Below are positions 47,456 to 59,246 of a DNA stretch of 64,000 nucleotides, piece by piece. The notes beneath the pieces were generated by a model, which was given only the letters and a program-made list of their open reading frames with translations, made no database searches and was not told the DNA's origin. Each line of letters begins with the position of its first letter. Position 1 is the first letter of the stretch. The position numbers and the translations under genes are program-made. Origin of the DNA: Rhynchospora pubera (taxonomy: Eukaryota > Streptophyta > Magnoliopsida > Poales > Cyperaceae); assembly GCA_028095005.1 (NCBI GenBank), contig CM051459.1, positions 146,342,399 through 146,406,398 on the forward strand, read 5' to 3'.

Positions 47456-49204
47456 TGTTAGAGATATGTCCTAGAAGCCAATAATATTTATCTACTTCTA
47501 TGGTTTTATGTTATGGATGATTTTATATCATTTGTTCCTTGATTTATGTGTTGACAGTTCATTCAGGTTGAGGATCTGAATTATAGATCACTGTGTTTCA
47601 TTTAGTAGTAAATGACAACAATAAATCTAAAGCGTCCATAATCTTGATAATTAACAAGGAACATTAATTATCAATAAGATTAGTATGCAAGTTAAGTGTT
47701 GATTAAGTTCTATAAATCACAGGTTAAGAGTAACCAACTTAATTGCATATGTTTATGTTAATTGAACATAGTACAGGACATGACCCAACGAAATAAATAT
47801 ATGGATTGTGTTATGTGTCATTATTTATTTCGTTATGATTTTGATTCTAAGTTTGAGATATTTATCTTTTCCACATGAGGATAGGTTCAATAAATATCGT
47901 CTACCGCTGATTCCCGATAAGGGCTGCTATACGGACGTTATTTATGTTCTCTTGAATTGTGCGGGGAAAAGCTAAATAGTCAAGAAAACCGTATGTCCCT
48001 CATTAATTCACTTAGTGAGTGACGATATCTGTTTGGGCCCCTTGATGGAGATAGATTGTTTGCTAGCAACTGATACAATTATCTCTAAATCAAGAAACGT
48101 ATAATCTGCAAGAATGACACATTCCTATCTTGGATTATACGATGATATCGTGAGACATAGGAATCAAAATAGAGATATATCTTTATTCTCTTATGCAGGA
48201 TTGAAATATTGTAGCTGTACACTATTTATGCGAATTGGGAATCATAACGTGTTGCTAGCCGCTTATGATTATTGGAATTAAATAGCGATTTAACTCCATG
48301 TCCAACGTAGCATAAATCCTCAAAGGGTCACACAGAATTGGTGTTTTAACCATGCTTGCATTATTTATTTATTTGTAATAATTGGTATTGCAAAATATGA
48401 TAAGTTGATTAATTAATTAAATAGCGTTGTAGACCGTTATAATTAATTAAATCAAAGAGATCATATAGAAATAAATTAATGCATTATCTAATCCCTAAAT
48501 AATTATTATTAAGTTAATAATTATTTATTTCAACACATATGCATATTATAGGGCTTTAATTAAATAGTTAATTAAAGGCCCAATAGGGATCCAAATTGAG
48601 AGCAACAAGAGGGGCCATTTAATGATTGATTAAGTGGACCCAAGAGGCAAAGCACATAGCCCATAAAGGGCCCATAATGTGGCCGGCCATGCATGGAGGT
48701 AGGTGGGGTGGCAATTTGGTAAATAGTTAGTGTGAGGTAGGTAGGGTTTGCACACTATATAAAGAGGTGTATGGTTGCAAATCCCCCTCTCTCTCTCTCC
48801 CACTAACCTAGCCGCCCCCCTCTCTTGGTAGGCGCCTCCTCCCCTCTCCTCTCTCCCTATGTGTTGAGCCCCATTCTTCCACAAATCAATTAGTTCATTT
48901 GCTAGAAGAACGGGGAAGCTAGGGATTAGTCATCTCCTCCAAGTTACTAGCATAGCTTGTCGAGGATTTGGTTAATACCAAGTGGACTCGAGGAGCTTTC
49001 GACAAGGAGGCCGAAAGAGCAAGCACCACCTTCATCCTAGCCGCGGTTCAAATCCCCTTGCTTACGATATCAAGGGAGGTACATCTTTGAACCCTTTCTC
49101 TTGTGCGAATGGCTTAATACTAGTTCCTATGTGTGTGCATGCTTAATTATGGGTAATTAATAGTAATTATCCTTAAAAAATTAAAATTGTGCACTTAACT
49201 AACA
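47456..49204 (+). repeat. 5' LTR of the copia element
   Basis: 1749 bp, TGTTAGAG...CTAACA. A TATATAAA box is at 48756-48763, followed by a CT-rich leader (about 48783-48860). Relative to the 3' LTR it contains an extra AGGGCCCATAA-type repeat near 48667 and lacks a 7-bp segment near 48858. Confidence 0.96.
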
Positions 49205-49205
49205 G

Positions 49206-49217
49206 TGGTATCAGAGC
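49206..49217 (+). other. Primer-binding site for initiator tRNA-Met
   Basis: TGGTATCAGAGC starts two bases after the 5' LTR and is complementary to the 3' end of plant initiator tRNA-Met, the usual copia primer. Confidence 0.93.
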
Positions 49218-51281
49218 AAATGGTCGTACTTAAGCTATTTTGACACTTAATTAAGAGAAATTGGCTAATTAACGGATTAGTAGAGATGATGCGTTTGTTT
49301 GCTGTCTGGAAATGGTATTTTCTGTGTTGTTTCGCGTTTTTCGCTTTGATAAGTTCTCTGGAAGTTTTTTCCATCTACATGAAAGTTGTAGATCTGTGGA
49401 TTGTGATTCTTTTGGCATTAGATTCACATTTTTCTGAATTAGTATGGATTTACTGTGAATAAAATGGCGACAGTGCGCAGAACCAGTTTCTGCTCGCACT
49501 GTCCTGTTTGAATGGCTTGAAAGATTTATATTTTGAATATAAGTACCAGTGTTCTATGGCTATATTTAAAGAGGACTTGAAGCTCTTTCTGAGCATATAT
49601 AAATTGTTGCATGACTTGGATTAATTTGTGGGTTTTCAAGTATGAAAAGGAAGATCTCGTCAGATCCAGTTTGTAGAGCAACTCGATTGTTCTAATAAAC
49701 TGTACCAACTGAGAACTCCTTTAAAAATTCTGTTTAAATGGAGTTGTTCTTTTTTGAGTTAGGATTCCAGGAAAATTAATTTCATAATTTTCCGTGGAAG
49801 TTTGGACCTTCAACTAGATTAGAACTTTTCAATCGACTGTCTGTTCCAGTACAGAATTTGTTGATTGTTTAATTTGTAACTCGAACTTTTTGAACTAAAC
49901 TTGGTGGTTTTATTTTCATGAATAGCTAGCCTATAGTCTAAACTAGTTTTTCTGTATATATTGTATATATAAAAACTGATTAGAAGGTGGTCTAACAGAC
50001 CAAATGGTTGAGAGGATAATCTGAAAATCTCATAACGGTGTTTCGTGCACTTGTAAGAGATTTGTCATTTTTTATTCTCCCAGATGGTTTAAGATCTCTT
50101 CTTGAATTTTTTACTGGTAATCACAACTATGATAAGGAGCTTAAGTAATTTATTTGAGAATTTTTGGAGACCTAAAACCTTTGTTTTTATTGGATTCCAT
50201 TAGTTACGTTTTTTAATAAATTACTGTTTTTCTAAGTATTCAAACTAGTTGAAATTAATTAGAAAACTCCTTGTTTGATCTCCTTTCAGTTATGGGATGT
50301 TGAAAGAACTTTCTAAATGAATTTAAACAAGTTTTGTTGTTTAAAATTGAGGATTTGTACACGGAATTTACTTATGGCAAACAAATCGCAAAGATGCTTG
50401 AAAATCGTTAATTGGAAACAAAGTGCTTGTATGTGCTAACTTTGTTTTGTAGGTGGATAGTGGGTTTAGTATGGCTCAAGACTCAATGCCTTGTGGTTGT
50501 AATGAATGCATGTGTGAATGTTTGTAATGCGGCCTTTGGTGCCATTAATTAATTAATTTGTTGATTAATTTTTGATGTAACTTGTGAGGCTTGCATGCCC
50601 CTAAGGTTAGGATGAGAATAGGATGTTTTCACATGTATTTTGCACCTTTATTTTATATAGGATTTAGATCCTTATAGAATTTAGTGGGAGGGCAAGAATT
50701 AGATTAGTTTTGCTCCATGGACGATGTGGCGAAACTAATGCAAGCGGGAGCCATACAAACCCACAACTATGAGATGCTTATATGATTATTTTGTTAGGTT
50801 AGGTATGGGTGTATGCTTACACGACCACCAAACAAAGTGTCATATGAATTGTTTGTCCCAAACTAAAACGAATAAGTTAAATCGCCCTCCTTCTCTCTAT
50901 CCCCTTCACGCCGATTGTCACTCATGGCGCGGTCCGCCCAAGCGGACGTCATGATTGCCAATTCGGTAGTCGGGGTGCAAATAACTAAGATTTGCAAGGA
51001 GCAAATAGTGAGAAGTGACTTTTCGATGGACCCAACTAGAGTTTGGACATCGGGGCGAAGTTCGCTTATGCGAACCAAGAGTCATGGTAAGATGATTGGT
51101 TGGAGAACCTACCTTATCTAATCATTTTTGGATGACGTGCCATAGCAGGTCCATTTTGATGAAAATAGGGGTCTTGGAAATCACTATACTTAGGGACTTT
51201 TAAAAGTGTAGTGAAAGTTTTACTTTTGTTAAAACTAAAAACATAAAACTAATTGACCTTTAAATTCGATAATTGTTGTAG
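49218..51281 (+). other. Long untranslated leader of the copia element
   Basis: About 2.06 kb between the PBS and the gag ATG. It is AT-rich with only short, unconserved-looking ORFs (longest about 70 codons). I see no domain; it probably holds packaging and translation signals that I cannot pinpoint. Confidence 0.6.
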
Positions 51282-52169
51282 ATGTCTTCCTCCTCTTTAA
51301 CGCTTCGTTCTCTTCTTGAGAAAGAGAAACTCGCCTTTAACGGTGCTAATTTCTTGGATTGGCACCGCAACCTAAGGCTTGCCCTTAGGTTTGAGAAAAG
51401 GGAGTACCTCCTCACCACTCCGATTCCCTCTGCTCCTAAGGACACCGATCCAAAGGATAAGCAAGAGGAATATGAGAAGCACGTCAATGACGACATGGAG
51501 ATGTCGGTCTTGATGGTTGCGGTCATGGAATCGGAACTCCAAAAGGAGTTCATCGATAGTGGTTATGGAGTGTTTGAAATGATCACTCGTCTCAAGAACA
51601 TGTTCCAAACCAAGGCCCGCACCGAAAGGGCCCGTCTCATCAAGGCCGTCGCCAACACTCGCTTGGCGGAGGGTCATGAAGTCGGGCCACACGTCATGAA
51701 GATGGCGGGGTTGTTTCGGCAGCTTGAAAAGCTTGATACGCCCTTTCCTACGGGTGCGATTCAAGACTTCATTCTCAACTCTCTCCCTCCAAGCTTCACC
51801 GGTTTTGTTGTGAACTACCGGATGAATGGCATGAACAAGAGCATGGATGATCTCCAAAACATGCTCGTTGAGACGGAGGATAGTCTCAAGAAGGAGAAGG
51901 GCCCAAAGGATGTTCTTGCCGTGAGTGACAAGAGCAAAAAGATCAAGAAGCGAGGCCGTAAAGCCAAGAAGGGCAAAGGCCCGGTGACGCCCCAAGGTTC
52001 GGCCAAGGGTGCTCCCGTGGGTTCCAAGAAGAAGAAGAACCCGGCCACTCCCGAGACCGTTTGCTACTATTGTAGCAACAAGGGTCATTGGAGGAGAAAC
52101 TGCTCCAAGTACCTTGCCGACAAGAAGGCGGGAACCGTCCAACCTTCTTCTTCAGGTCCTAAAGAATAG
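51282..52169 (+). CDS. Copia Gag (nucleocapsid) protein
   Basis: 295 codons. It starts MSSSSLTLRSLLEKEKL; the capsid-type region (UBN2/retrotran_gag-like) is about residues 15-200, with the LDWHRNLRLAL and F-x-TKARTERARLIKA segments. A basic Lys-rich region (about 215-255) follows, then a CCHC zinc knuckle CYYCSNKGHWRRNC at 261-274. It binds element RNA and forms particles. The stop at 52167-52169 comes soon after the knuckle, where related copia polyproteins continue into protease. A deletion junction at about 52155-52160 causes this premature stop (see pol). Confidence 0.92.
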   Translation: MSSSSLTLRSLLEKEKLAFNGANFLDWHRNLRLALRFEKREYLLTTPIPSAPKDTDPKDKQEEYEKHVNDDMEMSVLMVAVMESELQKEFIDSGYGVFEMITRLKNMFQTKARTERARLIKAVANTRLAEGHEVGPHVMKMAGLFRQLEKLDTPFPTGAIQDFILNSLPPSFTGFVVNYRMNGMNKSMDDLQNMLVETEDSLKKEKGPKDVLAVSDKSKKIKKRGRKAKKGKGPVTPQGSAKGAPVGSKKKKNPATPETVCYYCSNKGHWRRNCSKYLADKKAGTVQPSSSGPKE

Positions 52170-55100
52170 GAGGCGGCTCGAGAAAGGTGAAGTTCAACTC
52201 CACGTCGGGAATGGCACGTGCATCTCCGCTATGGCCATTGGGAGCGTGGATTTAACTTTACCTTCCGGTTTTGTGTTGGAACTAAAAGATGTATTTTTGG
52301 TTCTCTCTATCACTCGAAACATTATCTCTATCTCTTGTTTGGACATGGATGGTTTTGATGTTGTAATAAAGAACAAGTTGTTGACCTTGTTTCGAAATGA
52401 TGTTCGTTTTTGTGATGCGCATTTATTGAATGGTCTTTATGTGCTTGATTCTAGCGGACTTATCTTGAGTGTTGACAATGACAATAGGAAACATAAGATT
52501 TCACATGAGAATGCAACTTTGATGTGGCATTGCCGCTTAGGTCATATCAATGAGAAACACATCAAGAGATTACAAACCGTTGGTCTCTTGGATCAATTCG
52601 CTTTCGAGCCAATTGACACATGCGAATCTTGTTTGATGGGAAAGATGACCAAAGCGCCTTTTCCTAACAAAGGAACAAGGGCAAATGACTTATTAGACCT
52701 TGTACATACCGATGTATGTGGACCTATGAGCATTTGTGCGCGTGGTGGTTATTCATACTTCATCACATTCACCGATGATCATAGTAGATACGGGTATATC
52801 TACTTGATGCGTCACAAATCCGAATCCTTTGACAAGTTCAAAGAATTTAAGAATGAAGTTGAGAACCAACTTGGTCGAAAGATCAAGGTCTTACGATCCG
52901 ATCGAGGTGGTGAGTACTTGAGCCATGAGTTTGGCAACTATCTAAAGGAGTGTGGAATCGTTCCACAACTCACTCCACCCGGAACACCACAATGGAATGG
53001 TGTATCCGAAAGGAGGAATCGAACTTTGCTTGACATGGTTCGATCAATGATGAGCCAAGCCGATTTGCCTATGTCCTTTTGGGGATACGCCCTTGAAACC
53101 GCAACTTTTACATTAAACCGTGTTTCATCAAAGTCCGTTGAGAAGACGTCCTATGAGCTTTGGTTTAAGAAGAAACCAAGCATGTCGTTTCTCAAGATTT
53201 GGGGTTGTGAAGCTTATGTGAAAAGGCTAGTGAGCGATAAGCTTGGACCCAAATCGGACAAATGTCATTTCGTAGAATACCCTAAGGAAACGAAGGGTTA
53301 CTACTTCTATAACCGCAACGAGAACAAGATAGTTGTTGCTCGTTATGGTGTGTTCTTGGAGAAAGAATTTCTCTCAAGAAGAAGTAGTGGGAGCAACGTG
53401 GTGATTGAAGAAATTCAAGAACCGCAACAACAAAGCATGCCTCAAGTAGGCAATGTAGTTGTTCCCAATATGGTGCCAAATGAGGTTGCACAAAATGTGG
53501 ATGCACCGAATGAGATTGTAGCCGAACCCATTCCACAAGTTGTTGTGGAAGAAGAGGTTCACGAACAAGCTCCCTCAAATGAAAACTCAAACATATCGCG
53601 AGTCGATGATGTTGAGGAAGCACCTTCACTTGAAGTTCAAGAACAAAATCCACAAACCGTTGTGAAACAAGTTCAAGAACCTCAAGCATCTACCCTACGA
53701 AGATCGGCAAGGCCAAGTCGTCCACCTATAAGATATTTAGGTTTGCACGATGTTCTCGTCATGGAGAATGATGAGCCTTTGACCATTGATGACATGAGAA
53801 AGAAACCCGACTCCAAGGAATGGCTAAAAGCCATGGAATCCGAAATGCAATCCATGTATGACAACAAGGTTTGGACCTTGGTTGACCTTCCCAACGGAGT
53901 AAAACCCGTTGAGAACAAATGGATCTTTAAGAGAAAGGTCGACATGGATGGCAACTTGACCATTTACAAAGCACGACTTGTAGCGAAAGGTTACAAGCAA
54001 ATTCATGGTATTGACTATGAAGAAACCTTCTCGTCCGTCGTCATGTTCAAGTCAATTCGGATCATGTTAGCAATTGCCGCATTCTATGATTATGAGATTT
54101 GGCAAATGGATGTCAAAACCGCCTTCCTAAATGGAAATTTGGAAGAGGATGTGTATATGACACAACCCGAGTGTTTTGTGGATCCAAAGAATGCTAACAA
54201 AGTATGCAAGCTTCAACGATCCATTTATGGATTAAAGCAAGCATCAAGGAGTTGGAACAAGCGCTTTGATGAGGAAGTAAAGAAATTGAACTTCTCTCAA
54301 AGTGAAAAGGAACCTTGTGTCTACAAGAGGTTTAGTGGGAGCGTGGTTGTGTTTCTTGTTCTATATGTTGACGATATACTCTTGATCGGGAATGATATTC
54401 CCGAATTGAATGCAGTCAAGGATTCATTGAAGAAAGTGTTCTCAATGAAAGACTTGGGCGAAGCCGCCTACATCCTAGGAATCAAGATCTATAGAGATAG
54501 ATCAAAGAGGATGTTAGGTTTGAGCCAAGATGCATATATTGACAAGGTGTTGCAAAAACACAACATGGCGAATTCCAAGAAGGGATTCTTGCCTATGTCA
54601 CATGGCATTTACTTGAGCAAGACTCAAGGTCCGACAACAGAGACAGATCGGGAGTACATGAAGCGATTCAAGTATCCATCTGTAGTCGGATCGATTATGT
54701 ATGCCATGCTATGCACTCGCCCCGATGTGGCACATCCGATTAGCGTGACTAGTCGATACCAAGCCAACCCAGGCATGGCACACTGGACCGCAGTCAAGAA
54801 TATCCTCAAGTATCTCAAGAGAACCGAGGAGAGCATTCTCGTATACGGTGGAGACCAAGAGCTCGTTGTAACTGGTTACACCGATGCTAGTTTCCAAACC
54901 GATCGAGATGACTCCAAATCACAGTCCGGCTTTGTATTTCTGCTTAATGGTGGTGCCGTAAGTTGGAAGAGTTCCAAGCAAGATACTACGGCCGATTCCG
55001 TCACCGAAGCGGAATACTTAGCGGCTGGCGAAGCAGCAAAAGAAGCCGTATGGATCAAGGAGTTCTTGACCGAGCTAGAGGTGGTTCCAAGCATCTCGGG

Positions 55101-55353
55101 TCCAGTGGATATCTACTGCGACAATACGGGAGCCATAGCTCAGTCCAAGGAGCCTAGGTCTCACCAGAAGACTAGGCACATTCTACGACGATTTCATCTC
55201 ATCCGTCAGTTGGTCAATAACGGATGGGTCAAGGTCAAGAAGGTGGACGGTGCCGCGAACACAGCGGACCCTCTGACAAAGCCTTTGTCTCGAGCCGCGC
55301 ATGAGTTGCATGTTGCATCCATGGGGATTAGGCGTATGCCTGATTGGCTTTGA
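52159..55353 (+). CDS. Copia Pol: integrase, reverse transcriptase, RNase H (protease core missing)
   Basis: An uninterrupted frame, +1 relative to gag; the open frame extends back to 52009 but upstream of about 52159 only overlaps gag out of frame. Order: residual protease C-terminal part (LEKGEVQLHVGNGT), GAG-pre-integrase HHCC zinc finger (WHCRLGH...CESCLMGK), integrase core with D (HTDVCGP), D (SDRGGEY) and E (NGVSERRNRT), then RT with KARLVAKGY, QMDVKTAFLNG and YVDD at 54364-54375, and RNase H (TDASF, EAEYLA, DNTGAI). The catalytic residues I can check are present. The protease Asp-Ser/Thr-Gly motif expected between the zinc knuckle and VGNG is absent in every frame. Because the deletion is out of frame, Pol could be made only by frameshifting or reinitiation. 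Confidence 0.92.
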   Translation, partial: LKNRRRLEKGEVQLHVGNGTCISAMAIGSVDLTLPSGFVLELKDVFLVLSITRNIISISCLDMDGFDVVIKNKLLTLFRNDVRFCDAHLLNGLYVLDSSGLILSVDNDNRKHKISHENATLMWHCRLGHINEKHIKRLQTVGLLDQFAFEPIDTCESCLMGKMTKAPFPNKGTRANDLLDLVHTDVCGPMSICARGGYSYFITFTDDHSRYGYIYLMRHKSESFDKFKEFKNEVENQLGRKIKVLRSDRGGEYLSHEFGNYLKECGIVPQLTPPGTPQWNGVSERRNRTLLDMVRSMMSQADLPMSFWGYALETATFTLNRVSSKSVEKTSYELWFKKKPSMSFLKIWGCEAYVKRLVSDKLGPKSDKCHFVEYPKETKGYYFYNRNENKIVVARYGVFLEKEFLSRRSSGSNVVIEEIQEPQQQSMPQVGNVVVPNMVPNEVAQNVDAPNEIVAEPIPQVVVEEEVHEQAPSNENSNISRVDDVEEAPSLEVQEQNPQTVVKQVQEPQASTLRRSARPSRPPIRYLGLHDVLVMENDEPLTIDDMRKKPDSKEWLKAMESEMQSMYDNKVWTLVDLPNGVKPVENKWIFKRKVDMDGNLTIYKARLVAKGYKQIHGIDYEETFSSVVMFKSIRIMLAIAAFYDYEIWQMDVKTAFLNGNLEEDVYMTQPECFVDPKNANKVCKLQRSIYGLKQASRSWNKRFDEEVKKLNFSQSEKEPCVYKRFSGSVVVFLVLYVDDILLIGNDIPELNAVKDSLKKVFSMKDLGEAAYILGIKIYRDRSKRMLGLSQDAYIDKVLQKHNMANSKKGFLPMSHGIYLSKTQGPTTETDREYMKRFKYPSVVGSIMYAMLCTRPDVAHPISVTSRYQANPGMAHWTAVKNILKYLKRTEESILVYGGDQELVVTGYTDASFQTDRDDSKSQSGFVFLLNGGAVSWKSSKQDTTADSVTEAEYLAAGEAAKEAVWIKEFLTELEVVPSISGPVDIYCDNTGAIAQSKEPRSHQKTRHILRRFHLIRQLVNNGWVKVKKVDGAANTADPLTKPLSRAAHELHVASMGIRRMPDWL

Positions 55354-55450
55354 GTTGTATCTTTTATTTAGGCGTTAGTATGAGACATGTATATTTGGAT
55401 ATTACATTGAGTACTATACACTGGCTAGAAGTCACTATTGATTGACTCTA

Positions 55451-55465
55451 GGCCAAGTGGGAGAT
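55451..55465 (+). other. Polypurine tract of the copia element
   Basis: GGCCAAGTGGGAGAT directly precedes the 3' LTR; the purine-rich AAGTGGGAGA is the typical copia plus-strand primer. Confidence 0.85.
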
Positions 55466-57213
55466 TGTTAGAGATATGTCCTAGAAGCCAATAATATTTA
55501 GCTACTTCTATGGTTTTATGTTATGGATGATTTTATATCATTTGTTCCTTGATTTATGTGTTGACAGTTCATTCAGGTTGAGGATCTGAATTATAGATCA
55601 CTGTGTTTCATTTAGTAGTAAATGACAACAATAAATCTAAAGCGTCCATAATCTTGATAATTAACAAGGAACATTAATTATCAATAAGATTAGTATGCAA
55701 GTTAAGTGTTGATTAAGTTCTATAAATCACAGGTTAAGAGTAACCAACTTAATTGCATATGTTTATGTTAATTGAACATAGTACAGGACATGACCCAACG
55801 AAATAAATATATGGATTGTGTTATGTGTCATTATTTATTTCGTTATGATTTTGATTCTAAGTTTGAGATATTTATCTTTTCCACATGAGGATAGGTTCAA
55901 TAAATATCGTCTACCGCTGATTCCCGATAAGGGCTGCTATACGGACGTTATTTATGTTCTCTTGAATTGTGCGGGGAAAAGCTAAATAGTCAAGAAAACC
56001 GTATGTCCCTCATTAATTCACTTAGTGAGTGACGATATCTGTTTGGGCCCCTTGATGGAGATAGATTGTTTGCTAGCAACTGATACAATTATCTCTAAAT
56101 CAAGAAACATATAATCTGCAAGAATGACACATTCCTATCTTGGATTATACGATGATATCGTGAGACATAGGAATCAAAATAGAGATATATCTTTATTCTC
56201 TTATGCAGGATTGAAATATTGTAGTTGTACACTATTTATGCGAATTGGGAATCATAACGTGTTGCTAGATACCGCTTATGATTATTGGAATTAAATAGCG
56301 ATTTAACTCCATGTCCAACGTAGCATAAATCCTCAAAGGGTCACACAGAATTGGTGTTTTAACCATGCTTGCATTATTTATTTATTTGTAATAATTGGTA
56401 TTGCAAAATATGATAAGTTGATTAATTAATTAAATAGCGTTGTAGACCGTTATAATTAATTAAATCAAAGAGATCATATAGAAATAAATTAATGCATTAT
56501 CTAATCCCTAAATAATTATTATTAAGTTAATAATTATTTATTTCAACACATATGCATATTATAGGGCTTTAATTAAATAGTTAATTAAATGTCCAATAGG
56601 GATCCAAATTGAGAGCAACAAGAGGGGCCATTTAATGATTGATTAAGTGGACCCAAGAGGCAAAGCACATAGCCCATAATGTGACCGGCCATGCATGGAG
56701 GTAGGTGGGGTGGCAATTTGGTAAATAGTTAGTGTGAGGTAGGTAGGGTTTGCACACTATATAAAGAGGTGTATGGTTGCAAATCCCCCTCTCTCTCTCT
56801 CCCACTAACCTAGCCGCCCCCCTCTCTTGGTAGGCGCCTCCTCCCCTCTCCTCTCTCCCTATTGCTCATGTGTTGAGCCCCATTCTTCCACAAATCAATT
56901 AGTTCATTTGCTAGAAGAACGGGGAAGCTAGGGATTAGTCATCTCCTCCAAGTTACTAGCATAGTTTGTCGAGGATTTGGTTAATACCAAGTGGACTCGA
57001 GGAGCTTTCGACAAGGAGGCCGAAAGAGCAAGCACCACCTTCATCCTAGCCGCGGTTCAAATCCCCTTGCTTACGATATCAAGGGAGATACATCTTTGAA
57101 CCCTTTCTCTTGTGCGAATGGCTTAATACTAGTTCCTATGTGTGTGCATGCTTAATTATGGGTAATTAATAGTAATTATCCTTAAAAAATTAAAATTGTG
57201 CACTTAACTAACA
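55466..57213 (+). repeat. 3' LTR of the copia element
   Basis: 1748 bp, nearly identical to the 5' LTR; TATATAAA at 56758-56765. It ends CTAACA and is followed by the CCATG target duplication. Confidence 0.96.
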
Positions 57214-57218
57214 CCATG

Positions 57219-59118
57219 AACTGGATGCCTAATTGTAATTGCCTAGGATCCAGAGTTACCAGAGGTGTCAGAGCCTCAGAGTCAGAGGGGACAGTTTTGG
57301 CTGGGTGAAAATTATGAGTCTATGACCAATGAAAAAATGTATATGCGGCTATGCGCGGATTAAATCTGATTGATTCTTAGTTGTTACAGTTTGACCAGAT
57401 TACCTAACTTGCACAAACCCAAATTATAATGCATTTATTTGTGGAGGTAAGTTCGGCGCAAGGAGCGGAAAGATTGAAACTCAGTTCACAAAATTCTCCA
57501 TTGCTATAGAAAGAGTTGCAGAGAATTAGAAACTTCTCTATACAATTTACTTAACGGAGATATCCAGTTAGAAGAAAATGGAGATAGTCAAAGTTCAGTA
57601 GCACTTCAAGCCGTCGTAAGTGCTTCGTGTCTCCAGGTTAGCTACACGTAGCTTTCCCCTTCACTGTCTTTTCCCTCTCCCTCTCACAAGGGGCATGCAA
57701 CGTTAAGGCACCATGTCTTTTTCATTCCTTGTGACATCTCTAATTTTATTAGGTCATAGTATAGTAGACTTGTAGGGGTCATAAGATAGTGAACATAAGT
57801 TATTTCTTGCTTTAATTAAGTCTAGGATGCGTCTATGTAGATGCAGGTGGGACCAAATTTTTTATTTTCATCCTTGGGGTGGCACCCAATAGGTGTACCT
57901 TGCATTTCATTGCATCATTTTTTCTGATGACCAAGAGGCATTTACTATGATTCTTACTTTGAATCATAGCTAATCAAGTAATCAATAACAGGCCCACATG
58001 ATTTGATGTTTTTATTTCATATTTTTAATATCTTTTTTATAGTATTATAAATCACAAAAATATAAGACTTGGGGGGGGGGCATATATAATAGCCGAAATA
58101 TTACATCAGACAGATTATGGGTAACGATGCCTCAATCCAGATCACATATAATTACACAAAATTAAGGATCAAAATTTCGAGTTCATGCTTAATTAATTAC
58201 CTATCGTAATAGTTGTGATAGAGCATTTATTGGCAAATCACAGGGTTTAATTTCTGTTGTGGAAATTGTATACATAACTCCTTGAATTGTGTTTCGAAGA
58301 AGGTAACATCCATGTGTTCGGATTATGAATCAATAACAAGAACAATGTTATTTTATATTTTGAGCGAATTTGTATTCTATTTGCAATTTAGCATTGGGCA
58401 AATAAGCATAAACTCAAAATGATCGATAACGAAGATAGAACATATTGTTATTATTCTTTTTTATCATTCTTAATATAATAAAAATTATTGTTGAAATTTC
58501 TTAGTACATTAGACAAGTATACTTAATTTTATCTTATAGTACATTTACACAGTATTAATTAGCATGAATCAGTTGAAATAGAAGTTAGTCCACTGAACTC
58601 TCTCATCCTGTCAAGTGTTTTTTTTTTTTTTTAATACTTTACAAGGGTGAGTTACCTTGAAAATTAGTATGTACACGATATTTACTTCGAAGCCCCTATG
58701 GTTTGTGAAAGGATTTCGGGGTTACTACTTAGACATGATAAGGTATTACACACATGCCTAACTGACAATTTAATGAGTAGTTGGAATGCTACTTATCTTG
58801 ATAGCTATTTAAGGCCAGCACACATCTCTCTATTTTAAGGCCTCTTTCCTTCCTCCACATGCGGTTTAATGGTCTATTACCAATCTCCCTGAAACTGCCA
58901 TGCAACATAGTGGAATGGAAACTACAATGCATATGCAACAAAATGGTACTTTATTATTTTGTTTTATGGAAGTCATGAAAATTATGTATTGCTTTTTTTT
59001 CTGTATTGCTAATTAAGAAATGCTCTTGTCTGAATGAATTGTTGAACGATTTCATTTTCTTAATTCAATTATATTTTAACCAATTAGTAACCAAGCATGG
59101 AATAGCAAAGTACTTGTT
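57219..59118. other. Intergenic DNA between the copia element and the ERF gene
   Basis: No gene recognised. It includes a run of ten G at about 58071-58080, a T-run at about 58618-58632, and presumably the upstream region of the ERF gene. No TATA box could be assigned confidently. Confidence 0.45.
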
Positions 59119-59211
59119 ATGATGAATACAATAAACCCTAACAGTGATAGCTCCTTGCCAAACATAATGCAATATGCACCATTTTTGTGTGTGGTTCATA
59201 TAGACGTACAT

Positions 59212-59238
59212 AAAATATATATATATATATATATATAT
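59212..59238. repeat. (AT)n microsatellite
   Basis: About 12 TA units just before the ERF open frame, inside the presumed leader or intron. Confidence 0.85.
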
Positions 59239-59246
59239 GATTCAGT

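Larger units (their letters stand above)
47456..57213 (+). mobile_element. Full-length Ty1/copia LTR retrotransposon, young insertion
   Basis: A 9758-bp element with two LTRs, a primer-binding site, gag, pol (integrase, RT, RNase H in the copia order) and a polypurine tract. The 5-bp target duplication CCATG flanks it (47451-47455 and 57214-57218). The LTRs differ by about 8 substitutions and 3 small indels by eye (about 0.5% substitution). At the commonly used 1.3e-8 per site per year this is on the order of 0.2 million years. The segment expected to encode the protease active site is missing (see pol). A leader of about 2 kb separates LTR and gag. Confidence 0.96.

Noticed and set aside
51372..52142. 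256-codon minus-strand ORF
   Set aside because: Antisense shadow of copia gag; no domain and no support.
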